Positions 23,926-33,544 of a stretch of DNA of 64,000 bases are shown here, in pieces (within the stretch, counting starts at the first letter, position 1; each line of letters begins with the position of its first letter). The stretch is taken from NCBI GenBank assembly GCA_032622095.1, contig CP136066.1:226178961-226242960 (forward strand). Direction: 5' to 3'. The notes under the pieces are model-generated. The model ran no database searches and was not told the DNA's origin. It saw only the letters and a list, made by a program, of their open reading frames with translations. The position numbers and the translations under genes are program-made. The stretch comes from Siphonodentalium dalli. Its lineage: Eukaryota; Mollusca; Scaphopoda; Gadilida; Siphonodentaliidae.

Positions 23926-24398
23926 ATTCACCTCTCACATTACTTGTTCTCTTTACACACCGTTTCGCATTCCTCCGAGCCACAATACGCTTTTCGAATT
24001 TCTTTGCAACTTGCACAACTAAATTCTCGGCAACTTTTTCGCTCTCATCAATCACATATATTTTATTCGGAACTACGTTCTCACAAATAACTTCAACGCA
24101 AGGCGCAACTCTTACTGATTCACCCCTATCTTCAACACAAACTTCTGCATCCTGTTCCCCTTTACCACCTGTCTCGCTCACCTGGCATTCAAAATTAGCA
24201 GTTTTAAATGCACGACCCTTACAAATACCGCTCTCACTGGTGACGCTCCATTTGGACACCCGTTCGTTGGTTTTTACGAACGGGCGTTGTAATGTTTTCG
24301 TTAAAAGTAGTGCAGGGCCGCTATATTTTCTAGAGAACAGACTGTTGCGTTTGCCGAATCGGCGAATGGGGTTCCAATCGAATGCACCGCTGGCTCAA

Positions 24399-24407
24399 CA
24401 ATGGCCG
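24399..24407. repeat. MULE target-site duplication, left
   Basis: CAATGGCCG, identical to 28302-28310 on the far side of the element. Confidence 0.85.
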
Positions 24408-24706
24408 GGAACGGGTCGTTTCGGTCCGGAGACGTTTCGGCTCAGACCTTTTCGGTCCAGGGACGTTTCGGCTGGGACGTTTCGGCCGGGACGTTTCGGC
24501 CCCATATATTGTGTTAATTGGAGTTGATTGCAGGGGATTAACTCGGCTTATACAGCTTAATCACTACTTAAGCTGATTTATTTCATCACTTTATGGTGTG
24601 TTGGAGATTATGACAGATTTGACAACAGTTTTGGTGATATGGATAACAATTTATTTCAGTAAATTTAAACATAAATAAACGACATAGTAAAAGCATTTAA
24701 GCGATG

Positions 24707-24769
24707 TTAGCGATGTTATTTATTTTTATGGTTTTAGTCCGAAACCATAAAAATGAATAACATCGCTAA
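24707..24769. terminator. 28-bp-arm hairpin downstream of the transposase stop
   Basis: TTAGCGATGTTATTTATTTT continuing to ATGGTTT is exactly complementary to the right arm, with a 7-base loop (TAGTCCG). It lies about 90 bases past the transposase stop, inside the MULE. An AATAAA on the minus strand lies near 24650. It may be an mRNA 3'-end structure; that role is inferred from position only. Confidence 0.35.
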
Positions 24770-24860
24770 TATCGCTAATATATTGTGACTACAACTGTAT
24801 ATGAAAAACCGAACAATGTCACACAAAAGCACTTTATATACATGTTTTCAGTTCTCATCA

Positions 24861-27786
24861 CTAGTTCTTCTTCTTTCCCATCTTGTAAATTTCGTTGCAC
24901 TTTCGCAGAAAATCTGTTGTCGTTACGTTCTTTTCTCTATATTGATGCCACAACTCTTCAAGCGCCAAGTCGATCTTGGTGTATTTCGTTCTGTGGTCTG
25001 TCTCAAGGTCACGAGCTGCCACGGAGATCGCGACGTGGTCTGCCTCGGCATGCAGAATTGGTGCTAGTTTATAAAAACTTAGCCGCTGACCCGCCTTGCT
25101 GTTCATTCGCCTGTGCCAAGCTACAAGTATAAAACAGAGGTTATGAAAATGGCAAAGAATAATATGAAAAAGAGGTTATGAAAATGGCAAAGTATAATAG
25201 AACACATTGTAATATTTTTTAATATATTTTATTATAAATATATATTTTTGTAATTTAAAAAAACAACTGTGAGGAACAAAAGTAGATATTTACCTTCAAT
25301 GTGATTGTTCGTGCGAACAGAATGTTCGAAGATGCACCACTCGGATATCGGAAAGTTGTCGTTATTAATCCATTGATGAGCTACGTATGAGACGAATTCC
25401 CGCAATTTATCGGTGTTGGCTTGCGGTGATATGGCGTCGAAGGTAGGTTTGATGTGTGCTGTCGGCAGAAAGGGCAGAGCTAAAAACTGCTGAAGATGTC
25501 TCGACCTGGGGCGCATCAAGTCTGTGAAGAATGGCGTTGAGGACTGCGACGTAATCTGATTTCCTTCGACGCGACATCAAGGCGAAGACCATGGGGAATT
25601 GCTTTTTCTGATCGCCGCTCTTCACGAAACAGTTGATAGACATCAGTTGGGAGTTGGTGCTGAATGGCTTGCCGACAATCTATAATAGAAAGAACTATGT
25701 CAAAACTCACATCATGAACAAAGAGAGGGAGCTTTGAATCATGATATTGTAAAAATATATACAAATTGATTATATATTACTTTGAATAATCTCTTATATA
25801 TAATGGAGATATGAATTTTGTAGTCACAAAATAGTATGAGGTATATTTAGGATGTGCTAATTGACGGATTACCTCATATCTTATCTCACAGCTTAATGCG
25901 TGGTTGGTTGACACCTTGCCGTCGGCTTATGATTAGAGGTATTTGTCGGCGGTGCAGTGTTGTTTCAGTACTGGGACTGGAGTGATATGCTTTTAAGATG
26001 CTAGTAATTACCTTAAACGTTCCGTCAATAAACCACCTTCGAGACTGCTGTAGAATGCCTAATTGAAAGGGGGTGGCGAAAACGATGTGTCGGTAGGCTT
26101 CCATGTTGAGGTCGGTGACTAGGAAATCGTCGGTATGCAAGAAGTCGGTGTTAATTTCGAAATGTACGTCGGTAGGCACAGGTGGTCGTATCTTAGCGCG
26201 ATGGCGGTTGGTGACTCTTTTGATGTTGGAGTTCTTCGGTTTGAAAGTGGCTGTTGAGGTTGACACGGTGTCTCTCACGGCTTGTTCCACGATGTCAGAC
26301 GCAGGTCGAAACATGTCTCTTGTGGCGGCATCTTTAACCTGCATAAAAATATAGATAGTATAATAGTAGTATAATATATTTACAATTGGATTTAAATATA
26401 TTATTCCAAAAATTATAATTTGTAAAAAATATATAGATAAAATCAGTAATTAAGTATAATAGTAGTATAATATATTTAATATATTTACAATTGGATTTAA
26501 ATTATTCCAAAAATTATAATTTGTAAAAAATATATAGATAAAATCAGTAATTAAGTAAGTACCTTGGAATAAATTGTTTTCTTTACAGTGATCGATGGTT
26601 CAGCCGCGTGGTTGTGGTCGATGTCGACTGGTGTGAAGGAGTCACCACACTGAACAACGAGAGCCCGGCATGGGTCTGTCTTCGATCTGACGCTACATCT
26701 CCATCTCGTGACACCAGAACCTGTCTTCGACTGAAAAATACAAATATACATGTCATATATTTTATATTATATTTAATATATTTCTTTATTAGCTTTAATT
26801 TATCTGAATTTCTATATTCTTTATTATATTTAATTTGTCTGTTTATATTAAATTTGTCTGTATTTCGTCTTAATATATTTATTATAGTAAAGTAAAAAAA
26901 TTATTTACCTTGATGCCAAAGGAATAACCTTGGTTAGATAGCAGAAGAGGCTGGCCACGCTTACTGCCCGTTGGCAGCACGGTGTATGTGGTTGCTTCGT
27001 CGACTATGTCGTCGTCGGGTAGTGGACTGTCGGATATGTCGTTGTCTTGTGTCTCTGCATGGGTATCGTCGATATATTCAGAAATGTTGAAGCTGATCAT
27101 CAAAGGGTTGTGTGCTACCGAAGCTGATGGTGGTGCTGGTGGTGAAGCTACTGGTGGTGATGGTAGTGGTGGTGATGGTGATGAAGCTACTGGTGGTGAT
27201 GGTAGTGGTGGTGATGGTGATGAAGCTACTGGTGGTGATGGCAGTGGTGGTGATGGTGATGAAGCTACTGGTGGTGATGGTGGTGATGGTGCTGGTGGTG
27301 AAGTGAAGTGGTTGTCGTCTGGTGGCGATGAAGTGTCCATCGGTTCGTCTGACGTAGGTCGGATTTCATCCTGAATGAAATCGGATGCTGATGTATCGTC
27401 ATATATATATACTGCAGAGCAGACACCAGACGAGTTGCATTTGAAGCAGTTGAAGTGTATGCTGCATATCTTGTTCACGGCTTCGGTGTATATCCCTATA
27501 AATGAACGAATTTAACGAAAGTTAGAAATACTAATAATCCGCAATGATTTGGAGAAACGAGTGAAACGCGAAGAAACGAATAAACGAAAATAACTTGAAA
27601 CGAATAATATTATTAGTTATATATACTTTGTGGGATGTTGGTATCGCATTTTCGGTGCTGCCAATGACCACACGAGTCGCAGTCTACGGCTTGTTGGTGT
27701 GACGAGACGTCTTTCCCACACTTGATGCAAGGGTTGTCGGGAGGGCTTTCCTTGGTTGTAGCTTGTCGACGAAGGTTGTACGGCAT
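24861..27786 (-). pseudogene. PHD/FLYWCH/MULE transposase gene, six exons, frameshifted
   Basis: Exons 27627-27786, 26909-27495, 26563-26730, 26012-26338, 25294-25679 and 24861-25120, all with GT..AG borders and phase matches. ATG 27786 (MPYNLRRQ) is chosen; an in-frame ATG at 27828 would add 14 residues. A PHD-type zinc finger (C-x2-C, CDSCGHWQHRKC, CFKC) spans exons 1-2. Exon 2 also encodes an acidic, Pro-rich segment with four 13-residue PSPPLPSPPVASS repeats (27120-27300). A FLYWCH-type finger spans exons 2-3 (GYSFGIK, WRC, DHNH). The transposase starts in exon 4 with WFIDGTFK, the first catalytic Asp. Exon 5 goes from VAVLNAILHRL directly to the C-terminal HLQQFLALPFLP block in another frame (near 25520), so about 100 residues including the later catalytic positions are missing. 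RTNNHIE and the C-terminus follow. It is not functional as a transposase. Confidence 0.85.
27120..27300 (-). repeat. 39-bp coding minisatellite in transposase exon 2
   Basis: About four copies of a 39-bp unit (plus strand GATGAAGCTACTGGTGGTGA, then TGGTAGTGGTGGTGATGGT) give the 13-residue Pro/Ser repeats. The unit keeps the frame. Confidence 0.8.
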
Positions 27787-28301
27787 GTTGAACGATTTCA
27801 AGATGATATGAACAGAGCAGTATCCCATGCTTAATATACTCTAGGAACCCTAAACAAACACTGATAGAAGTTGGCCGGTTGTCAGAAACAACATCTAATC
27901 AGTTCTCACTATGTGTCTGAGTGACAGATGTAATGCAAACAACCGAGTTAAAGTGTGAATAACATCAAACAACATCAAACAAAGTCACATTTCATTCACA
28001 AATACGCAAAGAAAATCACCGCTATAGTCACATTGTATTCAAATATCTTATTGGTATAAGTCATAAAAAATACATACTGAATTACGCAACGAAAATGTCA
28101 TCAAAAGTCACATTTCATAAACAAAATCCCTCATAACAACTCATAAATGCACGAAATATTCAAAGAAAATATCATCAAAAGTCAGATAAAGTTGAGACTA
28201 TTCGGCTCAATAAGTGAGTCGTTTCGGCCTAAAACTGAGCCGAAACGTCCCGGCCGAAACGTCCCAGCCGAAACGACTCTGGACCGAAACGACACGGACC
28301 C

Positions 28302-28310
28302 CAATGGCCG
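28302..28310. repeat. MULE target-site duplication, right
   Basis: CAATGGCCG, identical to 24399-24407. The sequences outside both copies are unlike each other, as expected for a target duplication. Confidence 0.85.
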
Positions 28311-28560
28311 AGGATGAAATTTGTGCTTGCGAATTTCGCGTTATTTACACCCTAAATAGTTATTATTACACAATTATTTCTGCGATAGCTATTGCAGGAA
28401 TATGCGAGCAACATACTGGCATAAACCGTTGTATCATTTCGACTGATGGAGGTTTTGTGAGTCGTTGCAATTCTAATTCTGTTCACCAAATTTCGAGTTA
28501 CGCAGTTAGAAATAAAAATTAGCTGATTAGAATTCAATTAGATTCACAATTTGGGTGTGT

Positions 28561-28762
28561 CGAAATACCAAGCTGAAGAAATATAAGGCAGAAAATGACA
28601 CTTAAAGCATGTTTTGTGGTGTGTAATGAAGAAATAAACCATAATAATGCAACATGACGTGATTTTATTTGAGTTTTGATGACAATTGACATACCGTACC
28701 GGTAGCGAGTGTAAAAGTAGAAAACAGTGTGGCGATTGCGAAAACTTCAGCTTGGTATTTCG
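28561..28762. mobile_element. 202-bp MITE, copy 1
   Basis: A perfect 18-bp terminal inverted repeat, CGAAATACCAAGCTGAAG, lies at 28561-28578 and, inverted, at 28745-28762. Most of the inside recurs in inverted orientation at 29420-29584. No clear target duplication was found. Confidence 0.7.
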
Positions 28763-29394
28763 TCATTCACAGGTACTGCTTGGTTCATCAGTGATAGGTG
28801 ATAATTAATTTTCGTGAACATAATTACAGCACTACGCGGCATAGCCTTTGTTTCTGATTAATTACCGATGTGCGATCGCGGATTACTCTGGTTTACCGAA
28901 AAGATTTCAGGGATGTTTTGACAGTGATATTCAAGCAACGTACATGATTCTAATATATACTCCTAGTTTTTGTGTGAATTGATCGCCTAGGAAGTTCCAA
29001 ACTGTCGATCTAACTCAATTTCAATCTGTTTTACTCCATTTAAACCAATTTTCCAATTTCAATAATTAAACAATTTCAATAATCAATTTTACTCAATGAT
29101 GATAGAAACGCCCTTTATTCCGTGCACCATATCAGACATTTGTTTTCAAATCAAATAAGAAACGCACTTTGTAAATTTAATCAGTTTTCCAAATCAAATA
29201 AAAAAATAAATAAATATTAAATGATAATATGAAACGATCTTTATTTCTACCATACAAGGCAATAATAAATAAAGCACAAAGTCACATAACTCCCCCTTAA
29301 ATGTGGGTAAATGCGCCAAGAAAACTGATCTCAAGTGCAAAATAAGTGTCAAGAAGGCACAGCACTATAAACTTATATCAGTGCAAAATAAGTG

Positions 29395-29584
29395 CCAAGA
29401 AGGTACAGCACTATACATCGTTTTCTACTTTTAGTCTTTTACGCTCGCTATGTCATCAAAACTCAAATAAAATCACGTCATGGTGCATTATTATGGTTTA
29501 TTTCTTCATTATACACCACAAAACATGCTTTAAGTGTCATTTTCCGCCTTAGTTTTATTCAGCTTGTTTCTGCTTGGTATTTCG
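29395..29584. mobile_element. 202-bp MITE family, copy 2 (truncated, inverted)
   Basis: Inverted relative to copy 1. Shared blocks are TTTTACGCTCGCTATGTCAT, CAAATAAAATCACGTCATG, ATGGTTTATTTCTTCATTA and CTTGGTATTTCG. The far end is missing. Just before it, a 54-bp unit with GTGCAAAATAAGTG, CAAGAAGG and ACAGCACTATA is repeated twice (29334-29410). Confidence 0.6.
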
Positions 29585-29694
29585 ACGTTCCGCACAATTT
29601 GAGCAGGTCTGGGAAATATGAAAATTCAGCTGCAATAGCTGAAATCAGCTACATGTAACCAATCTGAATGAAGCTATATATTCAGTCGTCAAAA

Positions 29695-29832
29695 TGGCTT
29701 CTGGACGATTGGTACCTTTGACTTTAGTACATGTACCGGTACCTGGATGTGTCGTACCCATGGGACGATTGGTACCTGGACGTTTCGTACCCTGTGGACT
29801 ATTGGTACCATTTCAGTGTGAATGATTGGTAC
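29695..29832 (+). repeat. GGTACC-rich minisatellite
   Basis: Diverged copies of GGACGATTGGTACC / GGACGTTTCGTACC. It resembles the GGGACGTTTCGGC repeats in the MULE ends, so it may be the end of another MULE. Confidence 0.45.
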
Positions 29833-30585
29833 CACATAAAATTGTGTTGGGTTATTAGCTCAACTTTACTTTGTAAAGTTTGAGCTATTGCCATGGCTTT
29901 GTCGTCCGTGTGTGATGCGTCAACAATTTCCTTTAGCACGGGCTACAGGTCATACCTTTGGTCGGATCATTATCAAATTTGTCATAGCTGTTGACATTGA
30001 CATGTAGATGGGAACGAGTCATTTTGGGGTCATTCGGGAAAAAAACATGGCCGCCAGTGGCCATCTTGGATTTCAAAATTCAATCCATTAGCACGGGCTA
30101 CAGGTCCTACCGTTCGTCTGATCATCATGAAATTTGTCATGGATGTTAACAATAAAATGTAGATGGGAACGAGTCATTTTGGGGTCATTCGGCAAAAAAA
30201 CATGGCCACCAGCAGCCATCTTGGATTTTGTTCTTTGCATGACTAAATCGTTTGGCACGGGCTACAGGTCGTACCTTTGGTCGGATCATTATGAAATTTA
30301 TCATGGCTGTTGACATTGACATCTAGATGGGAACGAGTCATTTTGGGGTCATTCGGCAAAAAAACATGGCCGCTAGTGGCCATCTTGGATTTCATAATTC
30401 AATAAATTAGCACAGACTACAGGCCGGAATGTTCGTCTGATCATCATAACATTTGTCGTGGAAGTTAATATTGACATGTAGATGGGAACGAGTCATTTTG
30501 GGGTCATTCGGCCAAAAAACATGGCCACCAGTGGCCATCTTGGATTTCAAAATTCAATTCATTAGCATGGGCTACAGGTCGTACT

Positions 30586-31863
30586 CTCATGTCTGGAATA
30601 AACGTGCATGCACGTTTATTAAATTTCAGATGATTTTCCACCCTGCACAAGGCTTATTCCAATCTGCACGTATAATTAATTTCGTGTATTGTACTACTAG
30701 TAGTAATTTTGGAAGACAGGTCTTGACAGACCAATTTTGTTTTTTCCCCCAACAAATCTTGATCGAGTGTTGTTTATCAAATCCTGTAGGTGTCAATATA
30801 CTAGTAATATTGTTGACCGGGAGTCACATGTTTGAGACAAAATAACGAGACTTCCGAAACACTGTGGGAACATGGATTTAAAATCTGATATTAACCACAT
30901 GCGGCTTAATTGTGTATAAATATATCTATATTATTTGTATCTAGCATATATAAGTACCAAGGTAAATAATTTTAGACCTCGTATAACTACATGGGAATAA
31001 GTGGCAACCTGTGGTGTCTCTTCGGTCAATGCTTCAGTACATGTAATTAATTTGATAAAAACATGATTGACTTTGCTGAATTTCTTGACTGGCCATGTGA
31101 TGAACTTACGATATATGGCCGCTCTACTAGTATATAAGATCTTTAAATCGCTGCACTTAGCTTACCCATGGAAGAACATTGGTATTTACTATTTAGGGTG
31201 GAAGTTTAATTTATGGTATATAAGAAGCAGTAATACCACAGTAGTACCAGACTACTAGCAGTCCTTCCCATGAGGAAAACACAGTAAGAGCACTTATTTG
31301 CTCACGCAATTCAGAAGACGGGTGTATTAAATGCGCCCATGATATAATGATAAGTTTGGTTTTGCTCAAACAAAATGTCTGTGGGATAGACCCATGTCTA
31401 GTTACACTTTCACATACCCATAATTTAACTGAGATGGGAAAGGTTCTAAATATACATTCAAATATTTGAATATTGAATCAACGATTACAGTGACCAAGAA
31501 CATTTTGACAAGAGGGACGACTCTCTGGACGAACTCGTGCAAATTTCAGCACCCGTGAATTAAAAATTGCGAGTGCATACGGGTGCAAGAGCAATCGCTC
31601 CCATCTCCTGGGAAGGACTGACTACTAGTAACACCTTGAAACAGAACCTCTGTTTTCAAAAGCATATTAGGACTAGTATATAGTATCCACCCCCACTCTA
31701 TTTGGTCAGGTACCCATTCAATGCCACCGGTAAAGTGAAAGACTGTATTTCGATGAAAATATCCACCCTGCACTTATATTCCAGCCTGCACTTATATTAT
31801 TTCTGGTCGGTTTTTCCACCCTGCACTTATATTCCAGACTGCACTTTTATTCCAGACACCAGA
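30586..31863. mobile_element. 1278-bp element with 5-bp GTACT duplication
   Basis: Flanked by GTACT at 30581-30585 and 31864-31868. Removing the element and one GTACT restores GGTCGTACTGTTCGTCTGATC, as found uninterrupted at 34593 and 35071. The ends share TGTCTGGAATAA in inverted orientation, and a perfect 24-bp palindrome lies at 30597-30620. Right-end repeats contain CCACCCTGCACTTATATTCC. No transposase frame. Confidence 0.7.
31259..31620. mobile_element. hAT-like MITE, copy 1 (362 bp)
   Basis: Perfect 8-bp flanking repeats ACTACTAG (31251-31258, 31621-31628). Terminal inverted repeats of about 15 bp begin CAGTCCTTCCCA. CAG start plus an 8-bp duplication fits hAT. It is nested inside the 1278-bp element. 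Confidence 0.75.
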
Positions 31864-32829
31864 GTACTGTTCGTCTGATCATCGTGAAATTTGTCATGGA
31901 TGTTAATATAGATATGTAGATGGGAACGAGTAATTTTGGGGTCGTTCCGCCAAAAAACATGTCCGCCAGCAGCCATCTTGGATTTTACTCTTTGCATGAC
32001 TAAATCATTTGACACAGGCTACAGGTCGTATCTTTTGTCGGATCATCATGAAATTTGTGATGGATGTTAACAAAGACATGTAAATGGGAACAAGTCTTTT
32101 TGGGGTCATTCGGCAAAAAAACATGGCTGCCAGTGGCCATCTTGGATTTTACTCTTTACATAACTACTAGTAGGCCTTTCAACTTAACACATTCCTAATC
32201 ACTCCATTGACTGTAACACAAGAAATTATTCCCTTTCCAAGTTGAGCTACAGTGTCATTGACACTTTCATATTTAAAATTACTTGTGATATGATAAGATA
32301 CGTTTGAATGGTCTTTAAGGCACATTGGTGTAGGACAACCCACATACACATAGATTAGAATAAACAGGAATACATGGTATATATGGGATATACATGTACA
32401 TGTAACAAGTAACAGATTAACAGAAATGGTAAAGATGTAGAATATCAAATTATTTGATTTATTACTGGACATAGGTCACCTGAGGAAGGACATGGTACAT
32501 CACCACTTCCGCAGTTGGCCAATGCCCAGCATGAGTATGGCATTTATACAGGGTATGAGACAGTTTAGGAGTTGTCCGGCACTAACAGGTGACCAAAAAC
32601 CATTGGTGATAGCATAAGAAAACAGTCCGAAGACCATTTATTTCCATTATGGTCCCCAATGGATTCAAGCCACATGAGAGACCGGAACACACCCATACAC
32701 TTCCTACCATCACAAACCACTGGATTAAAAATATATTATGTTTTATTTAACAAATGAAATGTATATCTGGTCAGTTGAAATTAAAGTCACGATAGGTGAC
32801 AGTGAGCTAAACAGCAAATATTCCACTAG

Positions 32830-33534
32830 ATATATGGTGAAAGTGGCCGTTTCCCCCTTAATATCACTATAGATTTGCGTATTATCAAGTATTGGCTGAA
32901 AGTGAGGAACATGACCGACACTAGATACTGTAAGATTATGTACTTGTTGGCATTGCAGCTCAGTGAAAATGCATCCGCGAAGTTCGAATGGATTGAGAAA
33001 GTGAAGACAGTGCTAACCCAATGTGGCCAAGGGCATCTTCTTTACACCGACACACGTTTACGTTCGGAAGAAATACTCACATATGTTAAATGCAGTCTCA
33101 TTAATCAATATAGGGCCATTTGGAAATCAGCTATAGACAAATCCAGTGGAGGTAATATATACAAGATTTTTAAACACAATATCTGTTTCAAAATGTATTT
33201 GGACTGCCTTGACAACAAAAACAGAACATTGTGCCAATTCCGAACATGTAATCATAGACTGCCCATAGAGAGAGGAAGATGGAACGACACTAATGTAATG
33301 GAACGAACATGTCCCTTGTGTAATAATTATAAGCTTGGCGATGAACTTCATTACTTGCTCGAATGCAACCACTTTATAGATGTTAGAAATCGTTTTCTCC
33401 CGGCTAAATATATCAGAAAGAGACATGCGACCATCGATATTCTTGACGACTTATTTGATGACGATGATGACGACGACGACATTCTTCTCTGGCTAACGCC
33501 CATAGAGATCATATTCCATCCGTACAAAACATGA
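32830..33534 (+). pseudogene. LINE (non-LTR retrotransposon) ORF2 C-terminal fragment
   Basis: The open frame from 32830, after a TAG, encodes GESGRFPLNI and RIIKYWLKV, then FRTCNHRLPIERGRW and a zinc-binding tail CPLCNNYKLGDELHYLLEC with HFIDVRNRFL. This is the usual C-terminus of reverse transcriptases in invertebrate LINEs. RT and endonuclease domains are absent, so it is a 5'-truncated or fragmented copy. The end carries an Asp run and the stop TGA at 33532-33534. Confidence 0.7.
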
Positions 33535-33544
33535 GAACTTTTTT

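Larger units (their letters stand above)
21735..24389 (-). pseudogene. repetitive acidic Cys-rich protein frame, interrupted
   Basis: The minus-strand frame is open from 24394 (after an in-frame TGA) to the inserted element at 23925, and continues in the same frame after it, from 23007 to about 22090. It then shifts frame near 22070-22100 and ends at a TAA at 21735. The first ~150 residues are basic and unique (RRFGKRNSLFSRKY, IVARRNAKRCVKR). The rest is about eight units of 37 residues of the form VVEQGGSVVNECCESS, VLVDV, RDREICEETCEEI (111-bp DNA unit, 22390-22990). I recognise no family. No Met occurs near the start; an acceptor-like AG precedes 24389, so this may be an internal exon. Removing the element with one target copy restores a continuous frame (RGE-GICDG). 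The reverse strand is also open but is Ser/Thr-rich low complexity. Confidence 0.45.
24408..28301 (-). mobile_element. Mutator-like (MULE) DNA transposon, 3.9 kb
   Basis: Perfect 9-bp direct repeats CAATGGCCG lie at 24399-24407 and 28302-28310, the duplication size typical of MULEs. Both ends carry inverted blocks: GTCGTTTCGGTCC near the tip, then repeats of GGGACGTTTCGGC (24415-24505 and 28213-28297). The inside encodes a PHD/FLYWCH/MULE transposase on the minus strand. The terminal repeats are imperfect, and the coding region has lost part of the catalytic core, so the copy depends on a helper or is dead. Confidence 0.88.
29857..32270 (+). mobile_element. AGCTCAAC-hairpin element, copy 1 (interrupted)
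   Basis: It starts with a 30-bp near-palindrome (AGCTCAACTTTACTTTG and complement, 29857-29886), then CCATGGC, then tandem units of about 155-165 bp. Each unit has GGCTACAGGTCGTACC, AAATTTGTCATGGATGTT, GATGGGAACGAGTCATTTTG and ACATGGCCGCCAG. It ends AGTTGAGCTACAGTGTCATT, GACACTTTCAT. A 1278-bp element splits it at 30586-31863. No coding sequence. The superfamily is unknown. Confidence 0.6.
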
